Assembly (NCBI GenBank): GCA_047629355.1
Contig: JBLHWU010000202.1
Span: 1 to 11,074, forward strand
DNA from: CAYUNA01 sp047629355
GTDB taxonomy: Bacteria > Bacteroidota > Bacteroidia > Chitinophagales > Saprospiraceae
Reading direction: 5' to 3'
Length of the DNA: 11,074 nucleotides
A model generated the notes under the pieces. The model was not told the origin of the DNA and searched no databases. It was given only the letters and a program-made list of their open reading frames with translations. Each line of letters starts with the position of its first letter. Position 1 is the first letter of the stretch. Positions 1-4,862 of the stretch are shown here, piece after piece. The translations under genes and the position numbers were made by a program.

Positions 1-501
1 TCAAATCCTGTATTCAAATCATGTATTCAAATCAACCGGCTTAAGATGCGACCAAATTATCAAATTGACGAATAAGAAATCAGCAACTGCCTATCCTGAC
101 AAGTTAAGGCGTATCAAATTTTACGATGCGTCAAAACCAAAAACTTATGTGTTTTTGACCAACAACTTTGACCTTGATGCTTTGACAATCACATTACTGT
201 ATAAAAACAGGTGGCGAATTGAGCTATTTTTTAAGTGGATAAAACAACATTTGAAAATAAAGAAATTTTGGGGGCATTCTGGAAATGCTGTCAAATCTCA
301 AGTTTGGATAGCTATCTGCACCTATTTAATCATAGCAATTTTCAAAAAAAATTGAATTTGGAGCAAAGTCTATACGAAATTCTACAAATTTTGAGCGTTT
401 CGGCTTTTGACAAAACCCCTGTAAATCAGTTGTTTATGAAAGGTCGATTACAAAAAGAAGAAAACGATGCTCCTAAACCATTGATTCTCTTCGATTTATA
501 A
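1..501 (+). pseudogene. IS4-superfamily transposase, C-terminal part, frameshifted
   Basis: This is the C-terminal third of a DDE transposase of the IS4 superfamily; the family catalyses cut-and-paste transposition. The frame is open from the window edge, so the 5' part lies outside or is lost. It contains the family-typical stretch TGLRCDQIIKL (about 37-69) and the YREK signature: in YKNRWRIELFFKWIK the spacing is Y-x2-R-x3-E-x6-K, and the Glu (codon 221-223) is the third catalytic acid. The first frame stops at 353-355, just after an A8 run at 344-351. The -1 frame then continues with LNLEQSLYEILQILSVSAFDKTPVNQLF, which I recognise as the normal C-terminus of these proteins, and stops at 499-501. 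A one-base indel in the A run therefore breaks the gene. Programmed slippage is possible but less likely. No methionine start is visible. TTG at 65 is not a credible start because homology continues upstream. Confidence 0.85.
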
Positions 502-510
502 CGCAACACT
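1..510 (+). mobile_element. IS4-type insertion sequence, right part
   Basis: The transposase remnant marks an insertion sequence whose right end must lie just after the stop at 501, because PAP2 phosphatase coding sequence begins in frame at about 502-514. I cannot fix the exact terminus. The left end is outside the window, so neither the terminal inverted repeat pair nor a target duplication can be checked. Confidence 0.5.
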
Positions 511-932
511 AATGTTACCAAATTATTTTTCAATCGAACGCGACCGTTTGCGTATAATCCTAATGCTCCGGAAGACATGAAACTCAAACGCAATGTACGT
601 ACGGCTTTTGTATCAGGTCATACTTCAATAACGGCTTGTAATACGTTTTTTGCTGCACAGGTATTTTCTGACTTTTACCCAGATAGCAAATGGAAACCTG
701 TAATTTGGAGTGCAGCGGCGACAATTCCAGCGATTACTGGATATTTACGAGTGACAGCGGGGAAACACTTTCCTACGGATGTGATGGCTGGCTATGCGAT
801 GGGAACAGTGATTGGGATTTTAGTGCCACGATTGCATAGAAATAAGATACTGAAAGATAAGGGAATTAGTTTGAATCCTGGAATGTATAGAGTTCATTTG
901 GTCTCGCGGTTTGGACGTTATTTTTTTTATAA
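502..932 (+). pseudogene. PAP2-family phosphatase, 5' truncated by the IS
   Basis: This is a remnant of a type 2 phosphatidic acid phosphatase (PAP2/acid phosphatase superfamily), usually a membrane or periplasmic lipid-phosphate or phosphomonoester phosphatase. All three catalytic motifs are present: C1 as K-x6-RP (KLFFNRTRP, about 520-546), C2 as SGH (VSGHTS, about 613-630) and C3 as R-x5-H-x3-D (RVTAGKHFPTD, about 750-782). C1 lies upstream of the first ATG (577), so 577 is not the native start; the true N-terminal half is missing and is replaced directly by the transposase stop at 501. At the 3' end the frame runs through a T8 tract (921-928) and continues to 1290 antisense to the ferredoxin gene. 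One extra T would give a stop at the TAA around 930, so the native end was probably there. Both ends therefore look damaged. The gene is most likely non-functional despite the intact catalytic motifs. Confidence 0.75.
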
Positions 933-948
933 AACTTGTATAAAACCT

Positions 949-1266
949 CTACCCTGCCGTCGGCGCCAACTTAACCACCAAACCCTCCATTTCACCTGTC
1001 AATTGCAACTGACAACCCAAACGAGAATTGTCTTCCACAAAAAATGCTTGGTCGAGCATGTCTTCTTCCGCTTCGCTTGGTTCAGGCAAATCATTTTCAC
1101 TTTGCACGTAGCAGTGACAAGTCGAGCAAAGTGCCATACCGCCGCAAGTACCCTCGACGGGAAGTTCGTAGGCTTTGCACAATTCCATGAGGTTCATGGC
1201 CATATCGGTCGGCGCATCCAACTCGTGAGCTTTGTCTTCTCGGTCAATGACTGTTATTTTTACCAT
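949..1266 (-). CDS. [2Fe-2S] ferredoxin, adrenodoxin/Isc-like
   Basis: A 105-residue cytoplasmic electron carrier of the vertebrate/ISC-type [2Fe-2S] ferredoxin family. The cluster ligands are Cys41, Cys47, Cys50 and Cys85 (C-x5-C-x2-C-x34-C), in the motif CGGMALCSTC followed by RLGCQL. The acidic stretch after the third ligand (ENDLPEPSEAEEDML) matches the partner-docking helix of adrenodoxin and putidaredoxin relatives. The length is normal for the family and the start MVKITVID fits the first beta strand. It lies 117 bp downstream of the FNR gene on the same strand, separated by a heptanucleotide repeat hairpin, so co-transcription is plausible. I see no TAnnTTTG promoter directly upstream. 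It is convergent with the PAP2 remnant. The electron donor is probably the neighbouring FNR, but that is inferred from position only. Confidence 0.93.
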   Translation of the reverse strand: MVKITVIDREDKAHELDAPTDMAMNLMELCKAYELPVEGTCGGMALCSTCHCYVQSENDLPEPSEAEEDMLDQAFFVEDNSRLGCQLQLTGEMEGLVVKLAPTAG

Positions 1267-1287
1267 TATATATTGAGTAATGAGTTG

Positions 1288-1377
<90 letters not shown>

Positions 1378-1383
1378 ATTAAT

Positions 1384-2406
1384 TTACGCTTCTACCGCTT
1401 CCCCAAATCCATTAACGCCCGAAACCGTCGTATATTTAAAAGACAATTTCTGGTCCGGATGAATGATTTTGAAAGCAGATTGTACGGCCATCGTTGCTTC
1501 GTGGAAGCCACAAAGAATCAACTTCAGTTTGCCTTCATAATTGTTGATGTCACCGATAGCGAAGACGCCAGGTACGTTCGTTGAGTAGTCGCGGGTGTTG
1601 ACATCGATGGCGTTTTTAGTGATATTCAAGCCCCATTCTGCAATCGGGCCTAACTTTGGTGCTAAACCAAATAATGGAATAAAGTGGTCTGTCTTTTTAA
1701 TAACTTCTCCTTCTACTTTGTACTTGATGACCACTGCGTCTAATTTCCCGTTCCCGTTCAAACCTGTGATTTGCGCTTCGGTAATCAAGTTAATCTTCCC
1801 CGTTTTTGCCAAATCTTCTACTTTTTCAACGCTATCCAAGGCGCCTCTAAAACTCTTCCGACGGTGTACTAAAGAAACTTCACTGGCTACGTCTGCCAAG
1901 AAAATTGTCCAGTCCAAGGCAGAATCTCCACCACCAGCAATCACCACTTTTTTGTCTCGATAAAATTCGGGGTCTTTGATAATGTATTCCACGCCCTTAT
2001 CTTCAAACTCACCGATGTTGCCAATTGGTGGCTTGCGAGGTTCAAAACAGCCCAATCCGCCAGCAATAAAAATAACGGGTGCAGCATGAACAGTACCACG
2101 GCTGGAAGTTAATTTGAAACGACCATCTTCCATTTTTTCAATGGACTCCGCACGTTCTCCAAGTGTGAAACCTGGGTTAAATGGCTTGATTTGTTCCATC
2201 AAATTGACTACCAAATCACCTGCTAAAACCGAAGGATAGCCTGGGATATCATAAATCGGTTTTTTAGGATAAATCTCCGTTAGCTGCCCACCGGGTTGCG
2301 GTAAGCTGTCAATCAAATGGCAACGCAATTTGAGCAATCCTGCTTCAAAAACGGTGAACAAACCACAAGGACCTGCCCCAATTATAAGGATATCTGTTTC
2401 TATCAT
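1384..2406 (-). CDS. ferredoxin-NADP(+) reductase, thioredoxin-reductase-like type
   Basis: A 340-residue FAD enzyme that transfers electrons between NADPH and ferredoxin, of the type found in Bacillus subtilis YumC and Chlorobium. The FAD-binding motif GAGPCG is at residues 10-15. The NADPH-binding motif GGGDSALDW is at about 158-166, with HRRKSFR (181-187) supplying the basic residues expected for the 2'-phosphate. The second FAD motif GDINN is at 285-289. Where thioredoxin reductase carries CATC (GVSYCATCDGFFYRDK), this protein reads GVEYIIKDPEFYRDK. The redox disulfide is thus absent, which excludes thioredoxin reductase. The C-terminal extension KYTTVSGVNGF (about 324-334) is typical of this FNR type, where it covers the flavin. 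The gene lies between two ferredoxin genes on the same strand, which are its likely partners. A terminator-like hairpin lies 68-135 bp upstream of the start. Confidence 0.93.
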   Translation of the reverse strand: MIETDILIIGAGPCGLFTVFEAGLLKLRCHLIDSLPQPGGQLTEIYPKKPIYDIPGYPSVLAGDLVVNLMEQIKPFNPGFTLGERAESIEKMEDGRFKLTSSRGTVHAAPVIFIAGGLGCFEPRKPPIGNIGEFEDKGVEYIIKDPEFYRDKKVVIAGGGDSALDWTIFLADVASEVSLVHRRKSFRGALDSVEKVEDLAKTGKINLITEAQITGLNGNGKLDAVVIKYKVEGEVIKKTDHFIPLFGLAPKLGPIAEWGLNITKNAIDVNTRDYSTNVPGVFAIGDINNYEGKLKLILCGFHEATMAVQSAFKIIHPDQKLSFKYTTVSGVNGFGEAVEA

Positions 2407-2466
2407 GATTTTGCTAATTAATTGATTTAGTTGATTGGGTTTATTAATCCATTGAGATTTTCAACT

Positions 2467-2541
2467 AAAAAAAAATCAAAATGTAAATGAGCATCAAAAA
2501 AGAACGCAGCGTTATTTTCGAGTTTCATTTACATTTTGATT
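2467..2541 (-). terminator. AT-rich hairpin followed by T9 (terminator or attenuator)
   Basis: ATCAAAATGTAAATGA (2475-2490) and TCATTTACATTTTGAT (2525-2540) are exact reverse complements, and one further pair (2474/2541) extends the stem to 17 bp. On the minus strand the stem is followed at once by nine T (plus-strand A9 at 2467-2475, overlapping the last stem base). The 34-nt loop contains a smaller AACGC-A-GCGTT hairpin. It lies about 330 bp past the 4Fe-4S ferredoxin stop and only about 68 bp before the FNR start. It may end the upstream transcript or attenuate read-through into FNR. The stem is low in GC, so its strength is uncertain. Confidence 0.5.
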
Positions 2542-2584
2542 AATTTAGTTCCTATTCAAGTTAATAACATTGAATGCTAATTAA

Positions 2585-2751
2585 CAATATCTTCGCCAAA
2601 TAATGAATAATGAATAATGAATAATGAATAATGAATAATGAATGATTGAAAACAGAATTGTGTATTTATTTAGTAATCATATAAATACAAATCTATCTTA
2701 TTGTAAATTTATCGTTCATCATTTATAATTCATCATTTGGCGAAGACATTG
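2585..2751. mobile_element. MITE-like element, 27-bp imperfect inverted ends, 6-bp flanking repeat
   Basis: The ends 2585-2611 and 2725-2751 are inverted repeats with three mismatches over 27 bp; the shared outer part is CAATRTCTTCGCCAAAT. The sequence directly outside both ends is AATTAA (2579-2584 and 2752-2757), which fits a 6-bp target duplication. The interior (about 110 bp) has no reading frame and contains the heptamer tract described below. The short AT-rich duplication could be chance, so mobility is an inference. Confidence 0.5.
2601..2642 (+). repeat. heptanucleotide tandem repeat (TAATGAA), 6 copies
   Basis: Six exact copies of TAATGAA. In rotated register the unit differs by one base from the TGAATGA tract at 1288, and both have the same orientation. 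The tract overlaps the left end of the MITE-like element. The inverted counterpart TTCATCATT occurs twice at about 2715-2737. Confidence 0.95.
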
Positions 2752-2786
2752 AATTAAGGGGGTTACTTTAAGTAACCTCCTTAATT
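2752..2786. terminator. near-perfect 35-bp palindrome downstream of the 4Fe-4S ferredoxin
   Basis: AATTAAGGGGGTTACTT (2752-2768) pairs with AAGTAACCTCCTTAATT (2770-2786) over 17 positions. The only non-Watson-Crick position is G opposite T, which can wobble-pair on the plus-strand RNA. It begins 83 bp beyond the ferredoxin stop. It would form a stable hairpin but has no following T-run on either strand, so it may be an RNA 3'-end stabiliser or a protein-binding palindrome instead of an intrinsic terminator. Confidence 0.5.
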
Positions 2787-2868
2787 GAACACACTTAAGT
2801 AACACGTACTGATTAATAGTAGACGTTTTTAACTTGGAAAACTATTTCAAATCGAATTATTCTTTCAA

Positions 2869-3216
2869 TTACAAGTGCAAGGTAGTCTGACGTGCTGCTA
2901 ACACCTCTTCCGATTCTCGTCGGTCAGGGTCATCCACACAACAATCTACGGGACAGACCGCTGCGCATTGTGGCTCTTCGTGAAAGCCCACACATTCGGT
3001 GCATTTATCGGGTGAAATATAGTAGTAATCTTCTGAAATTGGTTCGATACGTTTTGCTGCATCTACTGCATCTCCTGTTTCCAAAACGTAATCTCCTTTC
3101 ACTGTTGTACCATCTTCAATTGCCCAATCTACACCACCTTCATAGATAGCGTTGTTTGGACATTCCGGTTCACATGCGCCGCAATTGATACACTCATCGG
3201 TAATAATGATTGCCAT
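2869..3216 (-). CDS. 2[4Fe-4S] ferredoxin, Allochromatium type with an insertion
   Basis: A 115-residue low-potential electron carrier with two [4Fe-4S] clusters. The first set of ligands is Cys9, 12, 15 and 19 (CINCGACEPECP). The second is Cys72, 75, 84 and 88 (CTECVGFHEEPQCAAVCP), with the C-x2-C-x8-C-x3-C spacing of Allochromatium vinosum/YfhL-type ferredoxins. Two extra cysteines follow (Cys92, Cys93). Between the two motifs sits a segment (about residues 26-70) some 30 residues longer than in the classical protein; from memory this is common in Bacteroidota homologues. I chose ATG 3214-3216 because MAIIITDECINC matches the family N-terminus. The upstream in-frame ATG at 3255 adds 13 unconserved residues that overlap a hairpin. 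The gene heads the minus-strand redox group with FNR and the [2Fe-2S] ferredoxin. Confidence 0.93.
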   Translation of the reverse strand: MAIIITDECINCGACEPECPNNAIYEGGVDWAIEDGTTVKGDYVLETGDAVDAAKRIEPISEDYYYISPDKCTECVGFHEEPQCAAVCPVDCCVDDPDRRESEEVLAARQTTLHL

Positions 3217-3234
3217 AAAACTTATATTTTTGAG

Positions 3235-3265
3235 TCTTTGATGATTATTAGTCAACCATCAAAGA
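3235..3265 (-). promoter_or_regulatory. 5'-UTR hairpin of the 4Fe-4S ferredoxin
   Basis: TCTTTGATG (3235-3243) and CATCAAAGA (3257-3265) form a perfect 9-bp stem with a 13-nt loop, 18 bases upstream of the chosen start. It lies between the candidate promoter and the ATG, so it would be in the leader RNA. It could affect translation or stability; no known riboswitch fold is recognised. Confidence 0.45.
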
Positions 3266-3288
3266 AGAGTTTTTCTAGTTTAAAACCA

Positions 3289-3296
3289 CAAATTTA
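3289..3296 (-). promoter_or_regulatory. candidate -7 element (TAAATTTG) for the 4Fe-4S ferredoxin
   Basis: Read on the minus strand this is TAAATTTG, an exact match to the Bacteroidota TAnnTTTG -7 consensus. It implies a leader of roughly 65 nt. The -33 region is imperfect (TTG at 3320-3322, spacing 23), so confidence is moderate. Confidence 0.45.
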
Positions 3297-3534
3297 AGGG
3301 AATAGTTTAAGGTGTGAAACAATTTTATAGTCAAATGAACACTTAATCGTCATTTTTTTCAAAATCCCTTTAAAAACAGTGCCTAAGATTAAGAACGATG
3401 TCGATTTTTTTTTAAAATATTGGATAGGAAAACTTGATGAGGAAGGTTTTAACACATAAGTAAGAGAGGAGTAACGAAAATCTTATAAAGATTGGAAAAG
3501 CGAGAAAATTACAAGATTTTTGAGATTAAAAAAT

Positions 3535-3548
3535 ATAGTGCGCACTAT
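3535..3548 (-). terminator. 14-bp palindrome followed by a T-run (minus strand)
   Basis: ATAGTGCGCACTAT is a perfect palindrome. On the minus strand it is followed by ATTTTTTAAT. It lies about 85 bp downstream of the stop of the minus-strand membrane protein gene, after a GC-rich stretch (3551-3562) that stands out in this AT-rich spacer. It could end that transcript, but a hairpin with a 4-nt loop has only 5 bp, so a protein-binding palindrome is an alternative. Confidence 0.35.
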
Positions 3549-3570
3549 CTGCGGCAGCGCGGGGTGTGGC

Positions 3571-3616
3571 TTGAGGGATAAAACCCTTTTTTTGCAAAAT
3601 CGTTTTTATCCCTCAA
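3571..3616. repeat. 13-bp perfect stem-loop just past the 3634 gene
   Basis: TTGAGGGATAAAA (3571-3583) and TTTTATCCCTCAA (3604-3616) are exact reverse complements around a 20-nt loop. The hairpin begins 17 bp downstream of the stop of the minus-strand membrane protein gene. Neither strand has a T-run after it. The remaining spacer up to the ferredoxin promoter (3300-3534) shows nothing I can name. Confidence 0.7.
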
Positions 3617-3633
3617 ATTCCCCTATTAGGAAT

Positions 3634-4122
3634 TTATGCACTTTGAAATTTAGCAATCACTTTTTTCAATGCACTTAAATTCTTTGCACCTAAGAATACC
3701 CGTTCCCCATTTTTCAAGGTCACGTCCAAGCCATTTCGACCAGAAAGAGAGTAATTCTTTTCGTTGGAAAATTGTACATTCCAACCACTCATTTCCGTCA
3801 TCATCGGCGTTTTAACAACTTCGCAATTGTCAATCTCTTCCCATTTTATTTTGGTTCGGTCCTCGTGTCTTGGAAAATATTGGTAGCTAATTCCTTTTTC
3901 ATTGACTCTCAAAGTGTATTTCACTAACCAAAGATAAACGAATACACCAATTAAGAAAACCCAAGAAGATACTAAGACAATCCCATTACCGCTACCGGTC
4001 ATGGAACTCAAAAAAGCAGGGTCGGAAAACTGGATAGTTAAGCCAACAATTAAAATTGCTAATAACCCTAAAACACCAATTGCACGAAAGCTGTGCTGTT
4101 CTTTAAATTTTATTTTACTCAT
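3634..4122 (-). CDS. two-TM membrane protein with PH-like soluble tail
   Basis: A 162-residue protein of unknown function. After a basic N-terminus there are two predicted membrane segments, about residues 14-31 and 48-67, joined by a short polar loop. The C-terminal soluble part (about 70-162) is rich in beta strands and ends in an amphipathic helix (LSALKKVIAKF). The pattern KIKWEEIDNCEV ... SLSGRNGLDVTLKNGERVFLGAKN resembles bacterial PH-like or YcxB-type domains, in which a strand pair is followed by a capping helix. No catalytic motif is visible. With two TM segments the soluble domain is probably cytoplasmic. It stands alone on its strand with its own promoter at about 4200 and a phased motif array behind it, so its expression is probably regulated. 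The family name is uncertain. Confidence 0.85.
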   Translation of the reverse strand: MSKIKFKEQHSFRAIGVLGLLAILIVGLTIQFSDPAFLSSMTGSGNGIVLVSSWVFLIGVFVYLWLVKYTLRVNEKGISYQYFPRHEDRTKIKWEEIDNCEVVKTPMMTEMSGWNVQFSNEKNYSLSGRNGLDVTLKNGERVFLGAKNLSALKKVIAKFQSA

Positions 4123-4199
4123 AACTTTTATATTTATACTAAACCATATTCTTTAGTTTAGGAAGTTGTCTAAAACTAATTTAGTTAATTAATTCAATG

Positions 4200-4207
4200 C
4201 AAAGGTA
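4200..4207 (-). promoter_or_regulatory. -7 promoter element (TACCTTTG) for the 3634-4122 gene
   Basis: On the minus strand this reads TACCTTTG followed by C, an exact TAnnTTTG match, about 78 bp before the start codon. The expected -33 region has no good TTTG and is instead occupied by the first two copies of the AATTTACATT motif. That fits a promoter needing an activator. Confidence 0.55.
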
Positions 4208-4214
4208 CAAATAT

Positions 4215-4277
4215 AATTTACATTAAATTTACATTAAGCCAAAACAATTTACATTACAGACGTATTTAATTTACATT
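4215..4277. promoter_or_regulatory. phased array of four AATTTACATT sites
   Basis: Exact copies of the 10-bp sequence AATTTACATT start at 4215, 4226, 4246 and 4268, all in the same orientation. The start-to-start distances are 11, 20 and 22 bp, close to one, two and two helical turns, so all four would face the same side of the DNA. The array is directly upstream of the minus-strand promoter and lies in the divergent spacer shared with the 4410 lipoprotein gene. It is probably a binding array for an unidentified regulator. Confidence 0.6.
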
Positions 4278-4409
4278 TAACGAGAAACGCAACCTTTTCC
4301 TTAAAAAAACCCAACCATTTTAGATAAATTACGGTCTTAACTTTATTAGTAGACTACATTATCCAAATAGAACCCGTGTATCTAATATTCGAACTAAAAT
4401 CATCAAAAT

Positions 4410-4721
4410 ATGAAATATTTAACCGTTATTACTTTCACACTATTGACTTTTTTTGCCTGCAAAAAGGACGACAACACAGCGGACGTCACCTGCGATACCG
4501 AAGGTAACATCCTTAGTGTTGACTTAGCCCTTTGCCCTTGTTGTGGTGGTCTATTCTTAGAAATGGACGGCGATACTTTTTATGTCCTCTCGATGCCTGA
4601 AATTGAATTTACAGATAATGCTTTTCCAAAAGCAGCTAAATTTGATTGGGAAGTTGCAACTGGAGGTTGTGCGAATATTCGGGAGAATACAATTAATTTA
4701 AGTTGCTTAGAAATCTTGTAA
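4410..4721 (+). CDS. small cysteine-rich lipoprotein with a CPCCGG motif
   Basis: A 103-residue lipoprotein. The signal peptide ends in a lipobox (TFFAC), with Cys17 as the lipidated residue. The mature start C-K-K-D-D resembles the surface-export signal defined for Capnocytophaga (K-D-D after the lipidated Cys), so it is probably displayed outside the outer membrane. The mature part has six further cysteines: Cys28, Cys42, Cys44 and Cys45 in LCPCCGG, Cys87 and Cys99. This could indicate metal binding or disulfides. From memory, similar short Bacteroidota lipoproteins carry CxCCGG with a downstream Cys, but I know of no function. The gene is divergent from the 3634-4122 gene and shares its 287-bp spacer. 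A weak -7 match, TAACTTTA, lies at 4338-4345. A small GCATAA/TTATGC hairpin follows the stop at 4739-4756. Confidence 0.82.
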   Translation: MKYLTVITFTLLTFFACKKDDNTADVTCDTEGNILSVDLALCPCCGGLFLEMDGDTFYVLSMPEIEFTDNAFPKAAKFDWEVATGGCANIRENTINLSCLEIL

Positions 4722-4862
4722 GGTTATTCACAAACGACGCATAACAGTAATTATGCATTATATAGGATATCTTTAACTCAAATGGGTCCATACTAATAAA
4801 TTGGCATTTTATTTGCTATCGTAGATATTAATCTATCAGTAATTATTTCCCAATTTAAACCT

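Noticed and set aside
344..352. Programmed -1 frameshift in the transposase
   Set aside because: The C-terminal part is continuous in intact relatives as I remember them, and no stem-loop or conserved slippery context was seen; a one-base indel in A8 is simpler.
1384..2406. Thioredoxin reductase
   Set aside because: The overall fold matches, but the CxxC disulfide is absent at the expected position and the C-terminal extension is of the FNR type.
2892..3149. Plus-strand reading frame of 85 codons
   Set aside because: It is antisense to the 4Fe-4S ferredoxin, with a biased Leu/His composition caused by the opposite-strand codons.
3217..3255. Upstream ATG for the 4Fe-4S ferredoxin
   Set aside because: The 13 added residues are unlike the family and overlap a leader hairpin; MAIIITDECINC is the family N-terminus.
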